This document shows, piece by piece, positions 55,901-61,777 of a stretch of 64,000 bases of DNA. The translations under genes and the position numbers were made by a program. The DNA comes from Antedon mediterranea (lineage: Eukaryota; Echinodermata; Crinoidea; Comatulida; Antedonidae): assembly GCF_964355755.1 (NCBI RefSeq), contig NC_092673.1, positions 2,423,001 through 2,487,000 of the forward strand. The letters run 5' to 3'. The notes beneath the pieces are model-generated. The model did not search any database. It was not told the origin of the DNA and worked only from the letters and a program-made list of their open reading frames with translations. Numbering within the stretch: position 1 is the first letter of the stretch; each line of letters opens with the position of its first letter.

Positions 55901-58900
55901 AAACGATAATCTAAAAATAAATGTCATATGTTTGTTTGTGTTTATTCCCTCATGCATTGAATATGGCGCCCTCACACTCAATATAATCATCTCAAACGGG
56001 ACTTGGCACTGGGACAGAAATTACGGAAAATGCCTTGGCAGTCAATGTGTTAAAGGTGGTTTCCACTAGAATGCAACGCAATGTAAGGCAGCAACGTATC
56101 GACGCAAAGTGTTGTATTGCATAATCACAAGTGGGAATATCTAAAAACAATCCAAAAAAATTGAGGCAAGCCATTTTTTATATAAGAATATTGGAATGTG
56201 GTAGAATAATTTTGATAACATTTGTTGAACATTACTATTTTTTTTCAAGCATTTTTAGTCATGAAAGTATGGTAAATTGGTTTAACATTAATTTGAACAT
56301 TTAAATTGCACTCTTTACATATTATTATTAGCTGAAACATACTTATAAAAATAGCATTTTCCTACATCAATCCCATTAAAGGTTTAATGGCTTTATGCCC
56401 ATAGACCATCAAACTAAAATGTGTTATGCATTTGTCAAAATGAAGCGGTGCATACCTTGATAAAAGGAAAACAGAGTTGGGATTGTTTAGAGCTTGTACC
56501 ACCAGGAAGATGATAATCAGTGACACATGCAACCAATCATCAATTTTATTTTCAATAAAATAAACAAGGACAATGTAGTATACTTTCATTTGTACAAATT
56601 CTGAGTACAAATGAATATACTGTACCTACTCATCCACCTTTATATTCTTATTTACAGTTTAAAGCTTGTTAAAATCCCCCATCCCACCCTCCGCACCATT
56701 TCTTACCAGATTCCACAAATCAATACATTACCAAATACAGTGAATACATGGCTGGTACAGGAAATCATGTTTAAAATAAAATTACATTTATGATTTTTTG
56801 GTTTTTGTTTTAAATTAATAATTTATGTCAATTAAATTATTTTAGGACTGAATATTATTTGGTGATAAAGAATTTTCAAATTATTATTTTTTTATCTATT
56901 AGAGGCAACTACTGCATAAATGTCCAGATAACTTTTTGAATTTCATGCATTCTTTTACAGTACCAGTGGGTTGGCATGCCAACTTAATTCGTTAGATCTT
57001 TGCAATCCTTTGATACAATTAGCATCAATGACAAGACAGCAGTATGTTAAAAGTAACCTATAAATAACTTGTAAACTAATTTTGTTAATGACTGCTTTTG
57101 GTTTTAGTATTGATTTTGTTTTTAAATAAAAGTGTTTTATTAATTGGGGATAAATTGGGGATAAATTGGGGATAAATATGGAATATGGGATAAACAGGGG
57201 ATAAATACTACTGTATATGGGATAAATAGGGGATAAATATTGGATAAATACTAGGGGATGAATAGAGGATAAATAGAATAGGAGGATAAATAGAATAGGA
57301 GGATAAATAGGAGATAAATATTGGATAAATAGGAGATAAATATGGGATAAATAGGGGATAAATAGGGAAAAAAGGCATTTACTCTACATTTTTATATTTT
57401 TTAAATTAAATCTAAAACATGATTAGAATGTTAGGCCCTTAGCAGCATTGCTGCTATTATTACAGTAGCCCAGATTAATCTCAATGCTATTGCTACAGAC
57501 AGATCAGATAATCCTAACTGTACATATTCATCATTACCTAAGCTTTAAATTGTTGTTGTAAGTTATCAGTAATGATTCAGAGCTTCCTCTCATGGGAAAC
57601 ATCAACCTACAGTATTATCTAATGAATATATAGACACAATACTCTACCAAGATAATATTTAAAACTGTGGTAGTGTGCTACCAGAAACATATAAATATTT
57701 GAATAGTTCTATATAATTCTAATTTTTTTGGATGTTTTACTTTATTGTTTTGATTTAGCTTTTTGCTCTATCATTGCGATCCAGGCACTGATACCCACAG
57801 CATTGTCATTTTGTCAGTGCTTATTTTGTATCTCCATTGAGATCCAGCCACTGATAGTTACCCACAGCATTGTCATTTTGTCAGTGCTTATTTTGTACAT
57901 CCATTGAGATCCAGCCACTGATAGCCACAGCATTGTCATTTTGTCAGTGCTTATTTTGTATCTCCATTGAGATCCAGCCACTGATACCCACAGCATTGTC
58001 ATTTTTTCAGTGCTTATTTTATTTTGTATCTCCATTGAGATCCAGCCACTGATAGTTACCCACAGCATTGTCATTTTGTCAGTGCTTATTTTGTATCTCC
58101 ATTGAGATCCAGCCACCGATACCCACAGCATTGTCATTTTTTCAGTGCTTATTTTATTTTGTATCTCCATTGAGATCCAGCCACTGATACCCATAGCATT
58201 GTCATTTTTTCAGTGCTTATTTTATTTTGTATCTCCATTGAGATCCAGCCACTGATACCCATAGCATTGTCATTTTTTCAGTGCTTATTTTATTTTGTAT
58301 CTCCATTGAGATCCAGCCACTGATACCCATAGCATTGTCATTTTTTCAGTAATTTGCCTTTGGATTTAATAATTTTATAATGAAATACTATAATATAACA
58401 GTTTTGCACAATTATTTAGTTTTATTGGAATAAAGTAGTTAACCCTTACAAATATGGGTTGGCCATTCCGTTCATTTCATGAGAAAGTGTCCCCTAAAAA
58501 AGGGTGTTTCTAGAATAGGGGTGTTTATAGTATGTAAAACAGGAGGTTACTCTACATAATATTTATTGTTTCAAATTTCTTCTTATTTAATTTGATTATT
58601 ATCTATGCAGTGGGAAAACCATTTCTTTATTATTTTAAAAACTTTGCTCAACCTACCTCTGTTATTGTCGAAACATCTCTTCGATCCCTACCATGTAGGC
58701 GATATGGTTGAACAATTTCATAATTATTAATTCTTGATAACTGTTCTTGTTGACTTATACTATGTTTTCCTGTTAAAAAAATAGTTTTATTTAAGAAAAT
58801 GTTTTAAATGTTATATCCGGTGGTATTAATTAATGCCATGTCTTTTATTCACCATCATCTGACCGGGTCACTATTGCCTACTGCAGATAGAATATTATTA

Positions 58901-59418
58901 CTCTTGTTGGGTAAAATGAGGTATAAAGCAGTATTAGTATTATTATTAAAAATAAATGATTTTTTATTAATCTTGCTTGAAAACTCTACTGTGCTGTGGA
59001 AACAACATTCATTCTATCAATTACTTTATTTAAAATCATTTCTTTTAATTAATTAATTAATTGGGCCAGTTGTCACACGCTAGGCCTATCCTTTGAAAAA
59101 AGGTATTCTCCGTCCGGTCTGTAGTTTTAGGGTCTTGCTAGGTAGTATAGCCTATATGCCGTACCCCCCAGCACTACCTAATCCTAGCTAGCAGCTAGAT
59201 AGTACTGACTGACAGTAGGTAGCCTGGCCCTATTATTATATGGATGGTAGGCCCTAGTTAAGTTAGGCTAGCCTAGGCCTGGCCCTAGCCTAGTTTTGCT
59301 TTCGTTAAAAACAATTTCAGTTGTATCAGTTTAACTTACCTGTATATATTGCATTAGTTATTGTTTTAAAAATCCCTATGTCCAAGAGTAAAAACAATAT
59401 TATATACCGTAAGTACAT
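22241..59418 (-). CDS. ADAM12/19-like (meltrin-type) metalloprotease-disintegrin, complete coding gene
   Basis: Membrane-anchored zinc protease expected to shed ectodomains of growth factors or adhesion proteins. Twenty constitutive coding exons plus one of two alternative exons join without a phase error to 1001 (exon 36006-36139) or 1004 residues (exon 36548-36690). Order: signal peptide 1-23; prodomain to the furin-like RRQKR at 203-207; metalloprotease 208-about 410 with [12 protein letters not shown] (His347, His351, His357); disintegrin about 417-491 ending [10 protein letters not shown]; cysteine-rich 492-635; EGF-like about 640-690 ([19 protein letters not shown]); transmembrane about 722-744; then a cytoplasmic tail of about 255 residues rich in PxxP SH3 ligands. 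The [10 protein letters not shown] stretch and the proline-rich tail point to the ADAM12/19/33 branch. No RGD is present in the disintegrin loop. It is head-to-head with BBIP1. Confidence 0.92.
23267..23402 (-). CDS. ADAM exon: transmembrane segment
   Basis: Acceptor TGATTGCAG, donor ATGC|GTGAGT. Encodes a Ser run, then [20 protein letters not shown], and the basic stop-transfer [14 protein letters not shown]. Confidence 0.95.
23535..23713. mobile_element. MITE family 3 (pogo/Tigger-like ends)
   Basis: Ends TACAGTTAACTCTCCCAATA and its complement GAGAGTTGACTGTA, with the internal echo AATACCAGAC. TA-flanked CAGTCAACTCTCC termini resemble Tigger/pogo elements. It sits in the ADAM intron near the transmembrane exon. 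Confidence 0.75.
23915..24089. mobile_element. MITE family 1, copy 6
   Basis: Both ends present, with small insertions (CTCTCATGTCTACACTATC; GATAAGTGTGGACAGAGC). Two internal AAATATGGCAGTGATA units. Confidence 0.88.
24810..24851 (-). CDS. ADAM 42-nt microexon: juxtamembrane stalk
   Basis: Acceptor TTTTTTCTAG, donor ACAACAG|GTATTT. Encodes about 14 residues ([13 protein letters not shown] plus shared codons). In and out phases are identical, so skipping it keeps the frame and would shorten the stalk where sheddases are cut. Confidence 0.8.
27165..27320 (+). mobile_element. Penelope-like retroelement fragment (copy B)
   Basis: Inverse-orientation counterpart of 5697-5870. It shares TATCCTTTGTTACAATTCT, the hammerhead-like core and CCTGCCTATGCAG. 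It lies antisense to the ADAM transcript. Confidence 0.6.
27191..27242 (+). ncRNA. hammerhead-ribozyme-like motif, copy B
   Basis: CTGATGA (27202-27208), one extra T, stem II GGGC-TAT-GCCT (a G-U pair replaces G-C), GAAAC (27221-27225), ACGTC with predicted cleavage after 27230. Stem I pairing is weaker than in copy A, so this copy is probably decayed. Confidence 0.45.
27389..27503 (-). CDS. ADAM exon: EGF-like domain
   Basis: Acceptor CACCTGTAG, donor AACCAA|GTAAGT. Encodes [19 protein letters not shown], then [10 protein letters not shown], a signature of ADAM12/19-type EGF modules. Confidence 0.95.
27925..28002 (-). CDS. ADAM exon: cysteine-rich/EGF junction
   Basis: Acceptor TATCTACAG, donor GTGGG|GTAAAT; 26 codons, phase 0 at both ends. 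Encodes [19 protein letters not shown] and NCYGRG. Confidence 0.92.
28080..28300. mobile_element. possible LINE coding remnant
   Basis: A short frame reads [16 protein letters not shown] and an overlapping one reads [11 protein letters not shown], the latter resembling the tail of LINE reverse-transcriptase ORFs. Frameshifted and short; low certainty. Confidence 0.3.
28670..28868 (-). CDS. ADAM exon: cysteine-rich domain, C-terminal part
   Basis: Acceptor TTTGTACAG, donor AATTCA|GTGAGT. Encodes [12 protein letters not shown], then [11 protein letters not shown], typical of the ADAM cysteine-rich domain (the CGK.FC and GT.CG motifs). Confidence 0.95.
29667..29847. mobile_element. foldback element: near-perfect long hairpin
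   Basis: Arms of about 80 bases, e.g. ATGGCACGAGGTGAATGATG and its exact complement after the loop TCGGCTTTGCCTC. The inner 60 bases of the arms are practically identical; the outer part has a few mismatches and a small insertion. The stem could form DNA cruciforms or double-stranded RNA in the ADAM pre-mRNA. Confidence 0.85.
30270..30970. repeat. 15-bp minisatellite (ACATAGATTGGTATT)
   Basis: About 35 units of ACATAGATTGGTATT broken at intervals by ATTATTTAGTATTGGTTTAT blocks, giving a higher-order structure. The Leu/Val/His-repeat frame at 30564-30830 is its translation. Confidence 0.95.
32506..32785. mobile_element. MITE family 3 interrupted by a family-1 MITE
   Basis: Outer ends TACAGTCAACTCCATCAAAA and AGAGTTGACTGTA belong to family 3; the family-1 element at 32563-32713 sits inside. 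Family 1 was therefore active after this family-3 copy inserted. Confidence 0.7.
32563..32713. mobile_element. MITE family 1, copy 7 (nested)
   Basis: Left end AGCTCTGTCTACACTATCAA; right end GTTTGATAGTGCATACAGA, slightly decayed. Confidence 0.88.
32817..32931 (-). CDS. ADAM exon: cysteine-rich domain
   Basis: Acceptor CTACCTTACAG, donor AAAAA|GTAAGT. Encodes [15 protein letters not shown], then a Lys/Asp-rich stretch and YIKCAKK (family pattern CY.xxNxxGxxxGNCG). Confidence 0.95.
33245..33345 (+). repeat. SINE B, tRNA-derived, copy 1
   Basis: ATCAAGCAGAAGGTGCCG, the box-B-like GGGTTCGAATCTC, then GTTGAGGTGACTT and a tail GATTTCCTCATCTTA. The same order recurs at 45990-46090. Confidence 0.65.
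33460..33577 (-). CDS. ADAM exon: disintegrin/cysteine-rich junction
   Basis: Acceptor GTGTTGCAG, donor GACG|GTGAGT. Encodes [19 protein letters not shown] and CKTLWG, the conserved CP.d.y..dG..C...aYCydG.C pattern. Confidence 0.95.
33874..34044 (-). CDS. ADAM exon: disintegrin domain, C-terminal half
   Basis: Acceptor CATTTAG, donor GAAGAT|GTAAGT; 57 codons in phase 0. Encodes [33 protein letters not shown]. The disintegrin loop carries NECD, not RGD, so integrin recognition would be of the ECD type seen in most ADAMs. Confidence 0.95.
34069..34172. mobile_element. MITE family 1, copy 8 (left end lost)
   Basis: Begins inside the family interior (CTAAATATGGTAATTATATG) and keeps a degenerate right end (AATAGTGTAGACATAGCTTT). 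Confidence 0.8.
34475..34646 (-). CDS. ADAM exon: end of protease, start of disintegrin
   Basis: Acceptor AATTTACAG, donor GTTGAG|GTATGA. Encodes [19 protein letters not shown] and [16 protein letters not shown]. Its first base completes the codon opened by either alternative zinc exon (giving Gly or Ser). Confidence 0.95.
36006..36139 (-). CDS. ADAM alternative zinc-site exon, version 1
   Basis: Acceptor TATTTCACAG, donor GCGGG|GTAAGG; 134 bases, phase 0 in and two bases out. Encodes [14 protein letters not shown], the full [12 protein letters not shown] zinc motif, a Cys/Gly/Pro loop (GCQCDAPTG) and the Met-turn CVMGPS. Intact and usable; its in and out phases match version 2, so only one of the two can be in a productive transcript. 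Confidence 0.93.
36345..36458. mobile_element. MITE family 1, copy 9, between the two alternative zinc exons
   Basis: Left end missing; right end intact (GTTTGATAGTGTAGACAGAG). It fills over a quarter of the 408-base intron separating the alternative ADAM exons. Confidence 0.85.
36548..36690 (-). CDS. ADAM alternative zinc-site exon, version 2
   Basis: Acceptor CGACCACTAG, donor GCATC|GTAAGG; 143 bases, phase 0 in and two bases out. Encodes [14 protein letters not shown], the same [12 protein letters not shown], then an acidic loop three residues longer ([12 protein letters not shown]) and the Met-turn CIMGPV. It has no stop or damaged site. Its divergence from version 1 away from the zinc motif indicates an old, retained duplication. 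Confidence 0.92.
36815..37710. repeat. GATGAT/GAAAGAGGAAAA minisatellite in ADAM intron
   Basis: Runs of GATGATGATG alternate with AAAGAGGAAAATGATGATG, plus a longer unit containing GGTGATGAATAAAGTAATGA. In the transcript (minus strand) it reads as CATCATCATTTTCCTCTTTC, a pyrimidine-rich array directly upstream of the alternative zinc exons. His/Ser/Phe-rich frames here are translations of the repeat. Confidence 0.95.
37731..37815 (-). CDS. ADAM exon: metalloprotease, upstream of zinc site
   Basis: Acceptor GTCTTTATAG, donor AATGAG|GTATGT. Encodes [18 protein letters not shown] and [10 protein letters not shown], matching the family's GxTVGxAxxxxMC strand. Confidence 0.93.
37946..38085. mobile_element. 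MITE family 3, degenerate copy
   Basis: TACAGTCAAATCTTG at one end and TTGAGTTCAATGTA at the other, with internal AAACCAGA and CCAGACAACTC as in the other copies. Confidence 0.5.
38201..38364 (-). CDS. ADAM exon: metalloprotease core
   Basis: Acceptor ATTTTACAG, donor TATGAC|GTATGT. Encodes [29 protein letters not shown] and DNAQFMT, standard reprolysin landmarks. Confidence 0.95.
38963..39031 (-). CDS. ADAM exon: metalloprotease helix
   Basis: Acceptor ATCCTGTAG, donor GATGTT|GTAAGT; 23 codons, phase 0 at both ends. Encodes [20 protein letters not shown], the helix before YKPLNIRV. Confidence 0.88.
39585..39725. mobile_element. MITE family 1, copy 10
   Basis: Left end TAAAGCTCTGTCTACACTAT perfect; right end disrupted by a small insertion (GATACTGATAGTGTC). 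Confidence 0.88.
39749..39885 (-). CDS. ADAM exon: furin site and protease start
   Basis: Acceptor TTTTTTCAG, donor GCAGAG|GTACTA. Encodes [10 protein letters not shown], then [19 protein letters not shown] is a proprotein-convertase site and [10 protein letters not shown] the first strand of the protease. Confidence 0.94.
40185..40297 (-). CDS. ADAM exon: prodomain
   Basis: Acceptor TCCCATAG, donor TTATTG|GTAAAT. Encodes [15 protein letters not shown] and DHLIYKPED, the pattern G.f......y.IeP....H.iYk. Confidence 0.93.
40793..40869 (-). CDS. ADAM exon: prodomain with cysteine switch region
   Basis: Acceptor TTTTTCAG, donor ATAAG|GTATGC. Encodes [15 protein letters not shown] and DTCSGI, matching the ADAM motif HCYY.G...........CsGl. 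Confidence 0.94.
41370..41548. mobile_element. MITE family 2 (TTA target duplication, Harbinger-like)
   Basis: Ends AGCGTGGTTCCCACTAGCGA and its complement TCTAGTGGGAACCAAGCT; inner arms GCAACGCAAGGACGTAACGC. Flanked on both sides by TTA (41367-41369 and 41549-41551), a 3-base duplication typical of PIF/Harbinger elements. Confidence 0.85.
41607..41642. mobile_element. MITE family 5, single end
   Basis: AAGGCCAATTTACATAGACG and AGCAGTAA match the left terminus of the complete copy at 49711-49900. Confidence 0.55.
43879..44072. mobile_element. hAT-like non-autonomous element, second copy
   Basis: CAGTGGCGATGCT, TGGCTAAACCCA, TTGGAGGGTCACTTAAGGTT and TTATGTCACAG align in order with 18449-18618. 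A G-run of 14 lies inside. Confidence 0.6.
44454..44570. mobile_element. MITE family 1, copy 11
   Basis: Left end TAAAGCTCTGTCTACACTAT; right end GTTTGATAGTGTAG truncated. It lies 65 bases beyond the donor of the prodomain exon 44636-44714. Confidence 0.88.
44636..44714 (-). CDS. ADAM exon: prodomain
   Basis: Acceptor TTTTATAG, donor TCTAAG|GTAAGC. Encodes [14 protein letters not shown] and KPHSK, the segment just before HCYY. Confidence 0.88.
45990..46090 (+). repeat. SINE B, tRNA-derived, copy 2
   Basis: A-box-like CTAGGTGTAATGG, then ATCAAGCAGAAGATTTC, box-B-like GTTTGAATCTTGG, TTGAGGTGGC and GATTTCCTCATCTTA, parallel to 33245-33345. Confidence 0.65.
46300..46641. repeat. about 166-bp tandem duplication
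   Basis: ACAATTCTGATAACGATA followed by GATTGAGTTCAA occurs at 46443 and again at 46609, with matching sequence ahead of each copy (GGGATGGATG-type start). The units are diverged. Confidence 0.75.
47087..47244. mobile_element. MITE family 1, copy 12 (best-preserved)
   Basis: Both ends perfect (AGCTCTGTCTACACTATCAA; GTTTGATAGTGTAGACAGAG). Two tandem CCAAATATGGTAGTGATATG units and an ATGACATCATCATGTCCATA core. Confidence 0.93.
47752..47925. mobile_element. MITE family 3, copy
   Basis: CAAGTCTCCTAATACCAGAC at one end and CCTGGTATTGGGAGATC inverted at the other; interior TTTATGGTAAAGAATTTAACCTCAAG matches the copy at 55511. Confidence 0.65.
47941..48576. mobile_element. MITE family 4, 636 bp, ATA-flanked
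   Basis: Starts GACCCCATTTACACTTACG and ends in the near-complement CGTAAGTGTAAATGGGGTC, with ATA on both flanks. Sub-terminal GGCCGGCC-rich blocks are also inverted. No transposase frame. Confidence 0.8.
48685..48877. mobile_element. MITE family 1, copy 13, right end rearranged
   Basis: Left end perfect. The right part has GTTTGATCATGTAACTTA followed by a second GTTTGATAGTGTAGATAG, suggesting a duplication at the end. Confidence 0.85.
49265..49336. repeat. 24-bp tandem triplication
   Basis: GGCCACGCCTACAGAATGCA(ACTT) three times; the last unit is slightly changed. Confidence 0.92.
49711..49900. mobile_element. MITE family 5
   Basis: Ends AAGGCCAATTTACACAGAAG and CTTCTGTGTAAATTAACCTT; subterminal CGGTAACGGAAC matched by TTACTGTTAC. 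Non-coding. Confidence 0.85.
50968..51047 (-). CDS. ADAM exon: prodomain
   Basis: Acceptor TTTTCATAG, donor AATGA|GTAAGT. Encodes [20 protein letters not shown] and DVNLNE, a prodomain beta-strand. Long introns lie on both sides (6.3 and 7.6 kb). Confidence 0.85.
51151..51347. mobile_element. MITE family 2 (TTA target duplication), second full copy
   Basis: Begins AGCTTGGTTCCCACTAGCGA and ends TTGCGTTCTAGTGGGAACCA(CACT), with TTA on both flanks (51148-51150, 51348-51350). Confidence 0.85.
51557..51738. mobile_element. MITE family 1, copy 14, with four internal repeats
   Basis: Ends TTGTCTACACTATCAAATTT and GTTTGATAGTGTAGACAGAG. The internal unit (here CATATCACTACCATATTTGG) is repeated four times, one copy shortened. 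Confidence 0.9.
53090..54591. mobile_element. 1.5-kb DNA transposon remnant with 35-bp terminal inverted repeats
   Basis: Left end AGGCCAAATAAAAAAATATA then CTTGTTAAGTGTCAC; right end GTGACGCTTAACAAGTATGT then TTTTTTATTTGGCCT, its near-complement. A poly-T tract and a tRNA-like SINE lie inside. No transposase frame survives, and the target duplication is unclear. Confidence 0.7.
53757..53882 (-). repeat. SINE A, tRNA-like with inverted ends, copy 1
   Basis: Minus-strand reading: TTGGAGTGGAGCTG, box-A-like TGGCTTGGTGG, box-B-like GGGTTGAAGTCC, and at the far end ACAACTCCACTCCC. Nested in the 1.5-kb element. Confidence 0.7.
55511..55702. mobile_element. MITE family 3, copy
   Basis: TAGTGAACTCTCCTAATACC at the left; AACGTTGACTGTA at the right; several internal CCGGA/GTCTGGT echoes. 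Confidence 0.7.
56050..56140. mobile_element. MITE family 2 relative, short
   Basis: GTGGTTTCCACTAGAATGCAACGCA and, inverted, CATAATCACAAGTGGGAA correspond to a shortened family-2 copy. Confidence 0.5.
57146..57370. repeat. GGGGATAAAT minisatellite
   Basis: About 17 irregular units of GGGGATAAATTGG/ATAGGGGATAAAT, 11-16 bases each. Confidence 0.92.
57776..58350. repeat. 63-73-bp tandem repeat, about 8.5 units
   Basis: Unit contains CATTGAGATCCAGCCACTGA, CAGCATTGTCATTTTGTCAG and TGCTTATTTTGTATCTC. Length varies by a TAGTT insertion and a TTTTATTTTG expansion. Confidence 0.95.
58657..58769 (-). CDS. ADAM exon: prodomain start
   Basis: Acceptor TTTTTAACAG, donor ACAGAG|GTAGGT. Encodes [18 protein letters not shown], the conserved opening of ADAM prodomains. 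Phases fit the signal-peptide exon and the next prodomain exon. Confidence 0.88.
59340..59418 (-). CDS. ADAM first coding exon: signal peptide
   Basis: ATG at 59418-59416, donor TACAG|GTAAGT. Encodes [17 protein letters not shown], a hydrophobic N-terminus fitting a secretory signal. I chose this start because it is the only ATG-led hydrophobic frame that splices in phase into the prodomain exon; no homology supports the signal itself. Confidence 0.75.
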
Positions 59419-61486
59419 ATTAAAAGATAAAAACTGACCACCTTTTCTCGTCGCGGCTCTTTACTCTTTCTATTTATGCTGTTATGACAGATATGGAGCG
59501 CCAATTGTGCATACTCTGATTTATTAGTGGGCGGAAACCTTGAGATAAACGATACATCCGGTATGCACAACATGCAAAATGAGGGGGTGCTACTCGTTGA
59601 TATTTCCCATTGAATCATCATAATAATAATGATGATTCATTGGGAATATAATTTTAATTCCCAGAAAAAATCCTTACTTTGCAATGTTAGAAAGGAAATA
59701 CACAAAGCTTACGGGGGAGCATGAGACCCTCAAAATCCAAACTTTGTCATACATTTTTGTGTAGGTGCAAAGGTCGTAATAAGACAGCATGCAATATATT
59801 AAATAATATATTAAAAAAGATGTAGTTTGTTAGTAATTTGTCTAAAAAATAAATAATACTAGCCTAGATCTAATTAAATAATATTTAATCATTATATCAC
59901 AGTTAGTCAATTTCTAAAATGAAGCACATGTTAATCAATCTAGCTCACAATTTCACTTGTAATTTTAAAAGCTATTCAATTTATCATTACTAACTAATTT
60001 AAATAAATATATATTGTTATTTGTAACATATTTCAATTCGGTTACTAAAAATAGTTAGTAAAAATTTAACGAATAAATAGTTTATATTAAACTGTAACAG
60101 TAAATTATTGCATCAATGGCGCCTCATAAGTTATAGAGGGCGTTATGCAAAATAACAAAATCATAACAACTCAAAACAACATTTTGGCAACTGAAAAGTG
60201 CTCTAAATATCATTCTTCTTAAATTATAAATACAATTTAAACATTGTGAAGTAAGTTAGACATGACCAAATAGTTATTTTAAACGATTAAATTATCGTTA
60301 CTAATATGTTTAAAGTAATGTACTAGAGTTCTTTTTGCTAGGCTCAAGCATTCATTTATGACTCGCGGGTGATAATGCCATGGTTAACGAAGGCGCTGTT
60401 GTTGCATTGTTCACACCCGACCGGCCTAAGGCCTAGCCTAGAACTACAAATATATGTCTTAAGATTGTGGTGCTTTGATTGTCTATTTAATATTATGTGT
60501 TATCTTTTTCTTTAACTTGGTTGAAAGAATAAAGATATTTTATTTAACCAGGAAGTTCTAATAATTAACATTGATTTAATAACAACTTACACTTAGCCTA
60601 TTTATTATTACAACTGTTATGCGCGATTTGAACGATTTGCGCAATTTGAAATTGCGCAAAAAAATCCTTGCGCAATTTGAAATTGCGCAAAGAATTCTTG
60701 CGCAATTTTAAATTGCGCAAAGATTTTTTTGCGCAATTTCAAATTGCGCAATCAACTTGCGCAATTTCAAATTGCGCAAGAAAATCTTTGCGCAATTTTA
60801 AATTGCGCTGCACAATTTGTAAATTGCGCAAGATAGTTCTTGCGCAATATGACACCTTTGCGCAATTTGAAAACGAAGTGTAAATTTTCCCATACATGGC
60901 TAGGCTAGGCCTAGGCAGAGGAGTTTAAAATTTAGTATTTTATTATATAAATAAGACCATTTCAATGAAGATAATGTTTAATACTCACTTTTTAAGTTTT
61001 TAATATTAGTTTAAGCTAGGCCATGTAACCTAGTCAGTATCAATAGTCCAGACCCTAGCTAGGCTAGAGTAGTATAGCCGGCCGCCCGCGCCGCGCCCGC
61101 CTGGTGGAACACCACCGCTTCGTTTTCCTTCGTCGGTTCTTCGACGGTATGCTAACTTATAACAATATTTGCACTACTAAAATAAGGAAATGCGATATTT
61201 ATCTTTAATTTTGAATCATTCTTAGAAATTACTATAAAAATATGGGTGTGCATGATTTCACAATCTGTCGAAAAACCTTGCGCAATTTGCAGATTACTTG
61301 CGCAATTTAATACGTTGCTTGCGCAATTTGAAACACATGTTTCAATTCAAATTGCGCAAGGATTTTTTTTGCGCAATTTCAAATTGCGCAAATCGTTCAA
61401 ATCGCGCATAACACAACTACTGTATTACTTAGCTAGGCCTGGCTAGACCTGTATAAATATTAATTGCATTGTGTTAATTATTGTAG
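59419..61486. other. head-to-head interval between ADAM and BBIP1
   Basis: Should contain both promoters. A 17-bp-arm palindrome (ATTGAATCATCAT around 59604-59647) lies about 190 bases before the ADAM start. Many CTAGGCC/GGCCTAG motifs occur (e.g. near 59260, 60430, 60900, 61435), and a CpG-rich patch with GCCCGCGCCGCGCCCGC is at 61080-61100. A transposon occupies 60616-61412. Confidence 0.55.
60616..61412. mobile_element. 797-bp element with palindrome-array terminal inverted repeats and 6-bp target duplication
   Basis: Left end GTTATGCGCGATTTGAACGA and right end its exact complement (60 or more bases matching apart from one A-run base), flanked by ACAACT on both sides (60610-60615, 61413-61418). 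The left arm holds at least six copies of the 23-bp palindrome TTGCGCAATTTNAAATTGCG(CAA), spaced about 30 bases; the right arm holds fewer. The centre contains a CpG-rich segment and no transposase. Confidence 0.88.
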
Positions 61487-61521
61487 CATATGAGTGTAAA
61501 TTGCATCAACTTGCACGGAAG

Positions 61522-61755
61522 ATGACATCTGAAATCAAGAACGTCATCCACGAAGTTCTACCAAAACATGGCATGCTTCATCAGGAGGACATGACGACAA
61601 CCGTGCTCTGCAAACCGAAACTGTTACCGCTGAAGTCGGTCACGTTGGAAAAACTAGAACAGATGCAGAAAGAGGCACAGGATAAAGTGAAACAACAGGA
61701 TCTGGAAGAACAAGAGGCTGCCATGAGGGACAACAATCAATTACCAGAATTTTAG
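61522..61755 (+). CDS. BBIP1: BBSome-interacting protein 1 (BBIP1/BBS18), 77 aa
   Basis: Small subunit of the BBSome, the coat complex that moves membrane proteins into and out of cilia. Starts MTSEIKNVIHEVLPKHG; the core VLCKPKLLPLKSVTLEKLE is the family signature as I know it, followed by a Gln/Glu-rich helix (QMQKEAQDKVKQQDLEEQE). Length 77 suits the family (human about 92, with an N-terminal extension). The open frame continues upstream of this ATG to a likely acceptor (AATTATTGTAG at 61476-61486) without another ATG, so a 5' leader exon is probably spliced on. Divergent from the ADAM gene. Confidence 0.88.
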   Translation: MTSEIKNVIHEVLPKHGMLHQEDMTTTVLCKPKLLPLKSVTLEKLEQMQKEAQDKVKQQDLEEQEAAMRDNNQLPEF

Positions 61756-61771
61756 AAGAAAAAAATTTGCC

Positions 61772-61777
61772 AATAAA
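61772..61777 (+). terminator. likely BBIP1 polyadenylation signal
   Basis: AATAAA 16 bases after the stop codon. Further AATAAA hexamers at about 62396 and 62433 could serve a longer form. Confidence 0.45.

Larger units (their letters stand above)
51048..58656 (-). other. 7.6-kb ADAM intron
   Basis: Filled by MITEs (51.15, 51.56, 55.5 and 56.05 kb), a 1.5-kb inverted-repeat element with a SINE inside (53.09-54.59 kb) and two minisatellites (57.15 and 57.78 kb). No exon recognised; plus-strand frames at 52679 and 53360 show no domain. Confidence 0.6.

Noticed and set aside
60668..60883. 71-codon Arg/Lys/Phe-rich frame
   Set aside because: Comes from the TTGCGCAATTT palindrome array of the transposon arm.
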